In this document: positions 43,933-51,750 of the stretch, one piece after another
How positions within the stretch are numbered: position 1 is the stretch's first letter
How the letters are laid out: each line of letters opens with the position of its first letter
From: Clostridiales bacterium
Lineage (GTDB): Bacteria; Bacillota; Clostridia; Oscillospirales; Oscillospiraceae
NCBI GenBank assembly: GCA_021202515.1
Contig: JAJQCW010000035.1
Location: 1-51,767 of the forward strand
Length of the DNA stretch: 51,767 bases
Direction of reading: 5' to 3'
Program-made: the position numbers and the translations under genes
The notes under the pieces: model-generated
Databases searched by the model: none
Seen by the model: only the letters and a program-made list of their open reading frames with translations
What the model was told of the DNA's origin: nothing

Positions 43933-44898
43933 TCACTCACCCAACCTGGCATAGATCTCGTCAATGTTCTCTTCCAACTGTTCGATTTGCCGCTGGAGTA
44001 CCGCCGCCTGTTCCTCATACGCCGCCTGGTTGTCCGATTCGAGCGCATTGATCCCAGAAAGTTCCTCAACCACCTTCTCCACCGTGGAGAAAGCGCAGTC
44101 ATCCTGCTCTGTGTACGCCTGCATCGTGTCGAGGAGCGAGGTAACATAGGTTTCCGGCAGCGCGTCAGAACCAATACTGTCTGTCTCAAATACCACTAGC
44201 ATGGCGGACTTATTGTTATAAAGGGCAGCCAGTCTGTCTTCCACCGTTGTTCCAGAGGAACTGAGATAAGAGTAGTCAAAATACACAGCTCCATCGGCTG
44301 TCTGGCCCGCTTCAGGCGCCTTGGCGTGATAGCTCGTGTAACCCGCAAACCCGTCCTCCAGGAGCAATTGGATGTTGGATTCACTGCTGTAGTCGCTCCG
44401 CAGGAGAAACACACCCGTGTGCTGCCGACCAGCGGCTTCCAATCTGGAGAGGGCGGACAGCACCGCCTCGTTGGTCTCCTGGGAAAACGCCGGTGCATAC
44501 AGCACGATCTCCCACTCATCCTCCACTGCGCCAAGGAACTGCTCCAGCTCTGTTTGCTCCATAGTGCAGTCCAGAACCAGTACCGGAGGAAATTGATAGG
44601 TTTCCGCCTTTTCCGCAATGTAATTTAAATCCGCCGTGTCTGAGCAAAGAAAGCCTACCATCAGATCTCCCGCATCTCTGGTGTAGGAAGCGGCGTTCTC
44701 CAACGCCTCCAATTCCGCCTCCATCTCTTCCATCTCCTGCTCGTAGGGCTTGGCCTCCTCTACCGCTGCCTCGATGGCGGCGGTTTCCGCCTGCTGCTCC
44801 TGGCGGTTCGTGTAAAGCAGATACCCCAGGCCGCAGGCCAGCAGGATACAGAGGATAGCGCAGATAATGTTGCGGATAAGAGTCCTTTTTACTTCCAT
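43933..44898 (-). CDS. membrane-anchored protein with terminal coiled coils, function unknown
   Basis: A 321-residue protein. One N-terminal membrane helix (I-I-C-A-I-L-C-I-L-L-A-C-G-L-G-Y-L-L) is followed by an acidic coiled coil (40-72), a globular domain (75-275) with alternating beta and alpha segments and no catalytic motif I can identify, and a second coiled coil (285-321). The fold of the middle part has a faint look of a degenerate polysaccharide deacetylase or sugar-binding barrel, but I would not assign it. It lies 15 bases after the protease-exporter gene and is the last gene of the operon before a strong terminator, so it probably works at the cell surface with that cassette. Confidence 0.8.
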   Translation of the reverse strand: MEVKRTLIRNIICAILCILLACGLGYLLYTNRQEQQAETAAIEAAVEEAKPYEQEMEEMEAELEALENAASYTRDAGDLMVGFLCSDTADLNYIAEKAETYQFPPVLVLDCTMEQTELEQFLGAVEDEWEIVLYAPAFSQETNEAVLSALSRLEAAGRQHTGVFLLRSDYSSESNIQLLLEDGFAGYTSYHAKAPEAGQTADGAVYFDYSYLSSSGTTVEDRLAALYNNKSAMLVVFETDSIGSDALPETYVTSLLDTMQAYTEQDDCAFSTVEKVVEELSGINALESDNQAAYEEQAAVLQRQIEQLEENIDEIYARLGE

Positions 44899-44913
44899 GA
44901 TGTGCCTCCCGTT

Positions 44914-47022
44914 TTAAAGCACTTCTTCGGTGATCTTCGTGTGCTCAAACACCAGCCGTTTGCCGCAAATCTTCATCGCAGCCGGGCGATGGGTCACGAT
45001 CAGCACCGTCTGGTCGCCCAGCGCTTTCAGATTTTGCAGCAGCCTGCGCTCCGTGGCCTCGTCCAGGGCGGAGGTTGCCTCGTCCAGCAGCAGTACAGGC
45101 GCGTTCCGATACACCGCCCTGGCGATGGCGATGCGCTGCATCTGCCCCTCGGACAGACCCGCGCCCTTTTCACCCAACACCGTGTTGTAACCGTCGGGCA
45201 GCTCCCGGATGAACTCGTCCGCGCAGGCGATTTGACAGGCCCACTCCACCCGTTCCCGCTGGGCTTTGGTATACGGCGTGGCGTGAAGGAAGTCCACCGC
45301 CTCGTAAACGGTCCCTGACATCAACATATTGCCCTGAGGAACATAGGCAAACCACCGGCGGGTGGACGGGCCGATGTCGATGTCCCGCCCCTCACAGGCG
45401 GCGCAGAGCCGCCCAGACACAGGCGCGTAAATGCCCAGCAAGAGTTTCAACAGGGTGCTTTTTCCAATGCCGGAAATGCCGGTCAAAGCGACAATTTCCC
45501 CTGGGGCAACGGCAAAGGTGGCGTCACTGATGACCTCTTCCTCGCCGTCGTCGTAGATGAAGGTCAAATTCTCCGCCCGGAAGCCGGTGAACCGAGGCAG
45601 GTCCTGCCGGGCGGCGGCGTCCTTGGGCAGTTTCTCCAGCTCGATGAGCCGCTCCGCCGAGGCCAGCATGGAATAATACTGGGGCACAAAGCCGGAGATG
45701 TTGGCAAAGGGGCTTCTGATCTGCCCGATCAGCTCCAGCACAGCGGTCAGGGTGCCATAGGTCAGCGTCCCGTTCAGGATGCCGAACCCACACCACACCA
45801 GGCCGAAGAGATAGCTGCCTTGCATCACCGCGCCAAAACCCACGTTGCAGACGTTGGAAAAGGTTTTTCGCTTCATGCGGGCGCGCTTGTGGGCGGCGGC
45901 CTTCTCCTCCGTCCGGCCTGCGGCCATGTCCTCCGCCTGAAAGCTCTTCAAAATCAGAATACTCTCCACCGACTCCTGGAGCCAGGAGCGCAGCTTGCCG
46001 TCGGCCTCCTGCACCTCTTTGTGGAGGCCCTTCATCCGGCGGCGGAACAGGAACGTCACCCCCAGCATGACCAGCCCGCCCGCCAGGAACAGCCCGCCGA
46101 ACCGCCAGTCCAGCACCATCAGCACCGCCATAGCGCAGACCAACTGCACCGCCATGGAACACACGCCGGGGATCAGGTCGGTGGCGTAGTCCGCCACCAG
46201 CTTCGCGTCGTTGGTCATGCGGTTTTGCAGCTCGCCGGTGTGGAAGCCTTTCAGCCCACTGTAGCTGCTGCGGAGGATGTTCTCATACGTATGCTCTTTC
46301 AGCCGGTTCTCCAGAGAAGCCCGGATGCGCTCGTCCTGCTGGCGGACGACGGCCCGGAGGCCCAGCCGCACCAGGATGACGCTCAGGTACACCCCGCACC
46401 ACCGCAGGAACCCGGCCCGGTCCAGAGCCACGGCGCAGTCGATGGCGCTGCGCATGACCAGGGCCAGCAAAACGGTGAGGAACGCCGCAGCTCCCGTGCA
46501 GGCAGTCAACAGAAGGATACCCGCCAGGCTGCCCTTGACCATTTTGACCACCCACCCCAGGGTGGTATCCCCCAACAGCAGCTTGCCCAGCCGTTTGACG
46601 GACTCTTTCGCCCGGTGTTTCAGCAGGCGGAGGGGATAAATCAGGTTCCAAAACCAAACGTACAGCCGGTAGGGGAAGTCCGTGGTGTGAATCTCCCGGT
46701 TGCCCCGCCAGACCGTCTCCAGGACCCCCCTGACGGCGGAAAGCGGCACTCGCTCCAGGCCAAAGGTGTTGTCGCCGCGGATGAGGCAGACATCCCCCTC
46801 GAACCCCAGGACCCGGTGCAGCACCTGGGTACCGTCTGGGCGGACATAGAGGACCACGTCGTTCTTTTTGGGCCTGCCCTCCAGCCGCCGGATGAGGACG
46901 TGGGAGGAATAGGTATATAGCAGCGGCTGCATACTGACCCCCTTGATGGGGATGACGATATAACCGGCGGATTCCAGCTCGTCCAGCTTGGTGGTCTGCT
47001 CTGCATTGTAGGTCTGTTCCAC
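44914..47022 (-). CDS. ABC exporter with N-terminal signal-peptidase-like (S24/S26) domain
   Basis: A 702-residue fusion. Residues 1-115 form a signal-peptidase-like domain with the Ser in K-G-V-S-M-Q-P-L (S30), a His in V-L-H-R-V-L-G (H69) and the box I-R-G-D-N (83-85). His in place of the usual Lys is the SipW/ER type. A six-helix ABC membrane domain follows (about 165-470), then an ATPase with Walker A G-I-S-G-I-G-K-S-T, signature L-S-E-G-Q, Walker B L-L-L-D-E and switch T-H-R. I choose the GTG at 47022, eight bases after AAAGGAG, over a GTG overlapping the PqqD stop. It parallels C39-containing peptide exporters, but with a serine protease domain. The cargo is inferred to be the 40-residue peptide at 48170-48292. 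Confidence 0.88.
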   Translation of the reverse strand: MEQTYNAEQTTKLDELESAGYIVIPIKGVSMQPLLYTYSSHVLIRRLEGRPKKNDVVLYVRPDGTQVLHRVLGFEGDVCLIRGDNTFGLERVPLSAVRGVLETVWRGNREIHTTDFPYRLYVWFWNLIYPLRLLKHRAKESVKRLGKLLLGDTTLGWVVKMVKGSLAGILLLTACTGAAAFLTVLLALVMRSAIDCAVALDRAGFLRWCGVYLSVILVRLGLRAVVRQQDERIRASLENRLKEHTYENILRSSYSGLKGFHTGELQNRMTNDAKLVADYATDLIPGVCSMAVQLVCAMAVLMVLDWRFGGLFLAGGLVMLGVTFLFRRRMKGLHKEVQEADGKLRSWLQESVESILILKSFQAEDMAAGRTEEKAAAHKRARMKRKTFSNVCNVGFGAVMQGSYLFGLVWCGFGILNGTLTYGTLTAVLELIGQIRSPFANISGFVPQYYSMLASAERLIELEKLPKDAAARQDLPRFTGFRAENLTFIYDDGEEEVISDATFAVAPGEIVALTGISGIGKSTLLKLLLGIYAPVSGRLCAACEGRDIDIGPSTRRWFAYVPQGNMLMSGTVYEAVDFLHATPYTKAQRERVEWACQIACADEFIRELPDGYNTVLGEKGAGLSEGQMQRIAIARAVYRNAPVLLLDEATSALDEATERRLLQNLKALGDQTVLIVTHRPAAMKICGKRLVFEHTKITEEVL

Positions 47023-47054
47023 GCGGCCCGCTCCTTTCGCTCCCTGTCCTTCTG

Positions 47055-47336
47055 TCACTCCGTCAAAAAGCCCGCGTCCGACATTTCCCGGAGCATCGCC
47101 TTCACGTCGTCCGCGATATCCGCCCGCTCCTGCTCCGTTTTTGCGCCGTATTGCTCCGCGAGGACATCCACGATTTCATCCGCCGTTTTGCCGTCAGCGA
47201 CGCCCTCCCAGATGGTTTTGCCCGTCTCGTTGAGCTTGACCATGCCGTGGAACTGGCGGCCCGCCTGTCCCGTGGCGACCACCACATACTTGCCCGCGAC
47301 CCTGCGGATGACAAATCCTTCTTTAATTTTCATCAT
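47055..47336 (-). CDS. PqqD family peptide chaperone (RiPP recognition element)
   Basis: A 93-residue PqqD-like winged helix-turn-helix. It has the family pattern: a beta-strand start (K-I-K-E-G-F-V-I-R-R-V-A-G-K-Y-V-V-V), then L-N-E-T-G-K-T-I-W-E-G-V-A-D-G-K-T and a helical tail. PqqD-like proteins bind leader peptides of ribosomal natural products and present them to enzymes. It overlaps the kinase-like gene (ATGATG, four bases) and is followed by the exporter. Its context with a small peptide gene makes leader binding the likely role. Confidence 0.88.
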   Translation of the reverse strand: MMKIKEGFVIRRVAGKYVVVATGQAGRQFHGMVKLNETGKTIWEGVADGKTADEIVDVLAEQYGAKTEQERADIADDVKAMLREMSDAGFLTE

Positions 47337-48085
47337 TGCGCTCCCTTCATGCCGGAATAGGCCACCTGCGCCGCCTCCGGCTCCATGTTGCAGCCCAGGG
47401 CATACATGCCCACCGCTTCTCCGAGCTGCTCTGTCAGCGCCAGCGTTTTCCTCATCGCCTGCTCATCGTCCGGCCGGTAGGACTGCCGGAGCAGCAGCGG
47501 ATACCCTGTCCAGAAATCGATCTGTTCGATTCGGTTGCACTCCGCCCGGTCGAGAAAACAAATCGCTTTCAGCGGGACCGCCGTGTTGGTGCTGCGCCTG
47601 TGCTTGCCGTCCCAGGGCGTCCCGTAGGCGATTGCGCCCTCCTGCGTCACCTGGATCAGCGGCTTGTCGTCGTTGACCATGACCGCTCTGTCTCGGAACA
47701 GCTCCATCCACAGGCGCGTGTGGGTACTCTTGCCGGTGCCGCTGGGCGCGGCGAACAGGTAGCCTTCCCCGTCCACCGCGACACAGGAGCCGTGAACCAG
47801 CAGTGTGTCATAGTCCAGCAGCGCCACGGCGATCTTCCGGTAGGCCGCCAACGTCTCCAGATACTCGTCCGGGAACTGCCGGGGCGCTCTCCCCTGCGCT
47901 TCGTCCTCCCGCTGGGACTTGTCCCGCTCAAAGGCGATGTCCTCCGGACAGACCGAGAGAGTGACGTCCGGGGTGGCGGAATCCACCAAATACTGGCAGC
48001 AATAAACCCGCAGCCAGGGGTACAGGGGGAAGATGCGGATCACCCTTCCCGCCAGTCGGATGCAAAACGCGTTTTCGTTTCCCAT
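47333..48085 (-). CDS. HPr-kinase-like serine kinase of a RiPP cassette
   Basis: A 250-residue protein with the P-loop A-P-S-G-T-G-K-S-T-H (about 113-122), followed by M-V-N-D-D-K-P-L-I and Y-G-T-P-W-D-G-K-H-R-R, the arrangement of HPr-kinase-like ATPases that sit beside PqqD-like genes. In the paeninodin lasso family a homologue phosphorylates a Ser of the precursor. The N-terminal domain of true HPr kinase is missing. I choose ATG 48085, seven bases after GGAG. A terminator hairpin lies just upstream, so the kinase is read only when transcription passes it. Substrate inferred: the Ser-rich tail of the 40-residue peptide. Confidence 0.88.
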   Translation of the reverse strand: MGNENAFCIRLAGRVIRIFPLYPWLRVYCCQYLVDSATPDVTLSVCPEDIAFERDKSQREDEAQGRAPRQFPDEYLETLAAYRKIAVALLDYDTLLVHGSCVAVDGEGYLFAAPSGTGKSTHTRLWMELFRDRAVMVNDDKPLIQVTQEGAIAYGTPWDGKHRRSTNTAVPLKAICFLDRAECNRIEQIDFWTGYPLLLRQSYRPDDEQAMRKTLALTEQLGEAVGMYALGCNMEPEAAQVAYSGMKGAQ

Positions 48086-48102
48086 AGCTCGCTCCACCGT
48101 TG

Positions 48103-48135
48103 AAAAAGGGGCGGCAAGATAATCCTCACCGCCCC
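48103..48135 (-). terminator. attenuating terminator between the precursor peptide and the kinase gene
   Basis: On the minus strand GGGGCGG (48135-48129) and CCGCCCC (48114-48108) form a stem followed by five T (48107-48103). It lies 34 bases after the peptide stop codon. Such partial terminators behind precursor genes keep peptide mRNA in excess over enzyme mRNA. Confidence 0.85.
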
Positions 48136-48169
48136 TCGTTTCATTCCGTCTTCTGTTCAGAAAAAGACA

Positions 48170-48292
48170 TTACTCATCAGAAACAGAATCAGTATCACGA
48201 ATAGATTGGATATTGACTCCGCTGGTCACGACAATGTCCTCCGCCCGGAACAAAAGCACTTCCATCTCATGCTTTTCGTACGCTCTGTTCAT
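48170..48292 (-). CDS. putative RiPP precursor peptide, 40 residues
   Basis: A small gene with a perfect GGAGG ten bases before the ATG at 48292 and a stop at 48170. The N-terminal part (Y-E-K-H-E-M-E-V-L-L-F-R-A-E-D-I-V-V-T-S-G) resembles the Y-x-x-P-x-(L/M)-E-V-L leader of lasso precursors of the paeninodin family and of short clostridial peptides I have seen next to kinase/PqqD genes. The tail V-N-I-Q-S-I-R-D-T-D-S-V-S-D-E is acidic and Ser-rich with no Cys. It starts 15 bases after the secreted protein gene and precedes kinase, PqqD and exporter genes. The product is unproven; a small regulatory or structural peptide is possible. Confidence 0.8.
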   Translation of the reverse strand: MNRAYEKHEMEVLLFRAEDIVVTSGVNIQSIRDTDSVSDE

Positions 48293-48307
48293 CGCAATGA
48301 AGCCTCC

Positions 48308-51300
48308 TTACTGAACTGTCGTGCCTGTAAAGGTGACCGTTCTCGCCGTTCCGTAAACCATGGTCCCGTCCTGGGTCACCCAATAGGGCGTGACAGTGAT
48401 TTCCGTACCCGCGCTGATTTTGGAGACGCTGAAATCGTTGTAGATCAGCTTCGAACCGGTCACCACGTCTCCGCCGAACAGCTTCGCTGCGGTATACCCG
48501 GATGCTGTAGTCGAATATTTCGTGACCTCCACCGTCTCTTCGGTCCCGTTATACTCGTACTTGAACCCGACTTTCGCGTAATTTTTGCTGTCCACCGCAG
48601 CGATAAACCGCAGGGTCTTGGCAACCCCCTTCGTAGACTGAACGACAATCTTCACCTGCATATAATCAGCGGAAACATACTTAGCGTATACCGTCATATC
48701 GCCGGTAATATTGCTGAAGTCCGCAGCCTCTGTGCAGCTTTCATCCATGAACCAGCCACCAAACAGATAGCCGTCTTTTTCGGTGCAAGTGATCTCTACA
48801 TCGTCGCCCTCAGCGACCTCCTGGGTGGAAACGTTATCGCCGTCATACTTGGTGATGGTGTAGGTGGTGGTCTCCTCCGGGACAGAGGCCGTCAGCACAC
48901 ATGCATCGCTGACAGCAAGGGACAGCACCACAGGAGTAGCATCATCGTCGGGATAAGATGTTGTGGACCCAATTTTTGTATCCACATAGGTAAAGTTAGA
49001 GAAGTCTTCCGTGAAAGTGATGGTCCGCTGCCATGCGCCCGTCACCATGACGCCATCCTGCGTCACATAGTACGCCTGCATGGTAACCGGCTGCTCTATG
49101 TCATCTTTGTAGTCAGCCAGGAGTTCGTCCAGCGCCTGTGTCACCGCAAGATAGCCACCTACATTAAACAAATTCATGCAGGTTGCATGTACGGATTCAT
49201 AACCCTCTTCTGCGCCGGGATATTCGATATCCAGTCTGCTGTAAATCTCTGTTCCCGCATACGCTACGCTTGAATCGGTAAGCTTCGTACCCGTTTCCCC
49301 AATGGCACCGGTCGTATATGTAGAATCATCGTCAATGATAAAACCAATTTCGCTGTAGTTTTCATCATCAATGCCGGTCACGGGCCACAGATTTACGATG
49401 CCGTCCGCGTCCGTCCAAGCATAGAGACACTTGACCTCAAGATAATCATCGCTGATTTCCTTGACATAGTAGGTCTTGTCCGCTTCCGGATAGAACGCCA
49501 GGCCGTCGCCAAGTTCCGTCGTGCCGTCAATCGGTTCATACCAATATCTATCAGTATACACACCCGCATAGAGGCAGTTCTCAGAAACGCCGTAGCCAAG
49601 CTCCTCCGAATACGGCTGGGTCAGGTCGTAAGAGGCATCCTCTTCATAAACGACTGTGTATCTGTTAGTGTTGCCGTACACGACGGTGAAGTATTTGGGT
49701 TCCTCTCCCACTGTCACATAGGTTTCGTAATTTGCATCTTCCACACTGACCTGACTCGTGATATAACCCTCTGGAATATATTCCTCCACTTGGGTCGCCA
49801 CGGCGTCCAAATCTGTGCCATAGAAGTACCCGTCAATGATTGACAGGGAAGCGTACGTTTTACAGTTGACTACATTGTTCCCGGCAGCGTTTTCCACACG
49901 ACCGCCACTGATCGTCACGATGGCTTTGTAATAACTCGAACTCGAGGAAGTACCATCGGCAGTAACCGTAGAAACATCTGCATTTGCCGACTGCATGACG
50001 CCGCCTGTTATGTTAAGTATCGTACCATATGCATAAACCGGGTAACTGTTGCCTGTGCTTGCAGAATCGGTGCTGATCGTCCCGCCTTCGATTGTCGCTG
50101 TAATCCGGTTGCTATATCCGGTGACATACACTGCATACAAGTTACTGGCCGCGCCTGCCGTGGAAATGGTACCGCCGGAGATAGTCAGAACGCCAATCTC
50201 TGCGTTACTCGTCGATTGTCTACCAAAGTACACCGCATAGCCGGTTCCGCTTGGTATATTTGCGGAAATCGTACCCCCGGTTATAGTCAAGGTTCCGTAC
50301 TCCATATAGATTGTTTTTGATTGGCCGCTGGGTGATTTGCCTGTGGCCGATATGGTGCCGCCGCTGATAGTAATGGTGCCGCCGAGCGAATAGATTGCAC
50401 AGCTTGAAGCGCCTGTGGCCGATATGGCGCCGCCGCTGATGGTAATGGTTCCGCTAGCGGACGTCTTATAGATGGCATAGCCGCTGGTGCTCGCGGTGGA
50501 AACGGTGCCTCCAGTAATTTCGACAGTAGGATCATATCTAAGATACATAGCATATTGGCCAGATGCAGTACCTGTAGTCACTTCTCCTGACGTGACGGTT
50601 ATTTTAACCTCTTTAACGGTGCTACCAGAAGCACCATAAGCATATATTGCACAGCCGTTGCTTGATCCTGTTACATTTTTCCCATTTTTATCCAATCCGG
50701 TAGAAACCCTGCCTCCGCTTACCTCAACAGTACAGTTTCCTGCGCAATAGATTGCATAACCAGAACTGGCCGTATTGGTAACAACAGCACCAGAGTTTAC
50801 CGTCACCTTTGTGGACGATGCAACGCTGGTTCCCCGCATATAGATGGCGCCGTATCTGTCGCTCGTGGTATTCACAATGTACCCGCCATTTAGAATGACT
50901 TGGCCTCTCTCCACGATACGAAGGATATAATCGCCACTGTTTACCATGCTCCCGCTTCCGACAGAATCAATAATCGTGAGCGCCTCTCCTTCGAGCGTAT
51001 CTCCAGCCCAACCAAGATAACCGCCGCCCTCGTTCGTGATCGTGCAACCGTTTAAGTCAAGCGTCATTGTTTTGCCGCTGCTTATCGCTGCGGACAGATC
51101 CACATCGGTAAGCAGCTTAACGGTTTCCGATGCCTCGGCCGCCGCGATGGCCTCAGCCAAGGTCGCATACCCTGTGCCACCGACAGAGGCAACATAGGTT
51201 GTGGTTTCGTCCCCATCGACTTCCTCCGAAGCAACCGAAATGCCGTTGTTCGCGGCAGGCGTTTCTTCGGTTTCTTCCTCTTTGGCTTCGGTCTCCTCAA

Positions 51301-51523
51301 CGCTGTCCTCTCCGGCTTCCTCCACCGGGTCGGCCTCCGCAGAGCTGTCCCCATTGGTTTCGTCCGCAGGGTCGGTCTCTGTGGTGGCTTCGCCCGTCTC
51401 GCTCGCTATCGGCTCGCTGCTGTCTTCCACGTCCGCCGCATACACAGGCGTGACAGCCAGCGAAACCAGCATCGCAAGGGACAAAAGCAGGCTCAGCAGG
51501 CGTTTTGCTTTCGTTTTAGCCAT
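48308..51523 (-). CDS. large secreted beta-helix surface protein
   Basis: A 1071-residue exported protein. The signal peptide ends at V-Y-A (residue 29). A Glu/Thr/Ser-rich low-complexity region follows (30-95), then a beta-helix (about 100-580) built of repeats like T-I-S-G-G-T-I-S-A-T-G. Two related C-terminal domains share W/Y-V-T-Q-D-G-x-M-V near their ends (around 845 and 1055), and an InlB-type repeat (D-G-Y-L-F-G-G-W-F-M-D) lies between them. There is no LPXTG motif, so it is released or held by other means. ATG at 51523 has GGAGG ten bases upstream. It is the first gene of the operon that contains the peptide, kinase and exporter, behind a G10 promoter. Confidence 0.9.
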   Translation of the reverse strand: MAKTKAKRLLSLLLSLAMLVSLAVTPVYAADVEDSSEPIASETGEATTETDPADETNGDSSAEADPVEEAGEDSVEETEAKEEETEETPAANNGISVASEEVDGDETTTYVASVGGTGYATLAEAIAAAEASETVKLLTDVDLSAAISSGKTMTLDLNGCTITNEGGGYLGWAGDTLEGEALTIIDSVGSGSMVNSGDYILRIVERGQVILNGGYIVNTTSDRYGAIYMRGTSVASSTKVTVNSGAVVTNTASSGYAIYCAGNCTVEVSGGRVSTGLDKNGKNVTGSSNGCAIYAYGASGSTVKEVKITVTSGEVTTGTASGQYAMYLRYDPTVEITGGTVSTASTSGYAIYKTSASGTITISGGAISATGASSCAIYSLGGTITISGGTISATGKSPSGQSKTIYMEYGTLTITGGTISANIPSGTGYAVYFGRQSTSNAEIGVLTISGGTISTAGAASNLYAVYVTGYSNRITATIEGGTISTDSASTGNSYPVYAYGTILNITGGVMQSANADVSTVTADGTSSSSSYYKAIVTISGGRVENAAGNNVVNCKTYASLSIIDGYFYGTDLDAVATQVEEYIPEGYITSQVSVEDANYETYVTVGEEPKYFTVVYGNTNRYTVVYEEDASYDLTQPYSEELGYGVSENCLYAGVYTDRYWYEPIDGTTELGDGLAFYPEADKTYYVKEISDDYLEVKCLYAWTDADGIVNLWPVTGIDDENYSEIGFIIDDDSTYTTGAIGETGTKLTDSSVAYAGTEIYSRLDIEYPGAEEGYESVHATCMNLFNVGGYLAVTQALDELLADYKDDIEQPVTMQAYYVTQDGVMVTGAWQRTITFTEDFSNFTYVDTKIGSTTSYPDDDATPVVLSLAVSDACVLTASVPEETTTYTITKYDGDNVSTQEVAEGDDVEITCTEKDGYLFGGWFMDESCTEAADFSNITGDMTVYAKYVSADYMQVKIVVQSTKGVAKTLRFIAAVDSKNYAKVGFKYEYNGTEETVEVTKYSTTASGYTAAKLFGGDVVTGSKLIYNDFSVSKISAGTEITVTPYWVTQDGTMVYGTARTVTFTGTTVQ

Positions 51524-51694
51524 GGTTGTCTTTCCTCCATTCTTTTCATATGGATTTTATGGCGCGCCTTCTTTGAGGGCGTCGTCTGCGTGGGTTGGAC
51601 GCGAAGTATCCATTCGTCCGTACCTAAATAAGACCAATCACTGTCTCAATAAGCCTCTCCCCCACCGAACAGCCGAACCACCTCTGCGCACAGC

Positions 51695-51718
51695 AGAATA
51701 AGGCACGGCTATTATTCT
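51695..51718. promoter_or_regulatory. inverted repeat at the operon start, operator candidate
   Basis: Arms AGAATAA and TTATTCT (7 bases each, 10 apart) lie just downstream of the -10 box of the surface-protein operon, spanning the expected start of transcription. A repressor site is possible; no regulator gene is visible in the window. Confidence 0.4.
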
Positions 51719-51719
51719 T

Positions 51720-51750
51720 ATTGTACCCCCCCCCCTGTGCACTTTGTCAA
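51720..51750 (-). promoter_or_regulatory. phase-variable promoter of the surface-protein/RiPP operon
   Basis: On the minus strand TTGACA (51750-51745) and TACAAT (51725-51720) are separated by 19 bases, ten of which are an uninterrupted G run (51735-51726). Slippage in the run would change the spacer; the loss of two G gives the optimal 17. As drawn the promoter is likely weak or partly off. The boxes and run are seen directly; phase variation is inferred. Confidence 0.8.

Noticed and set aside
47055-48292. Lasso peptide cluster
   Set aside because: Kinase, PqqD and precursor-like peptide fit, but the asparagine-synthetase-like cyclase and the transglutaminase-like protease needed for a lasso fold are not in the window.
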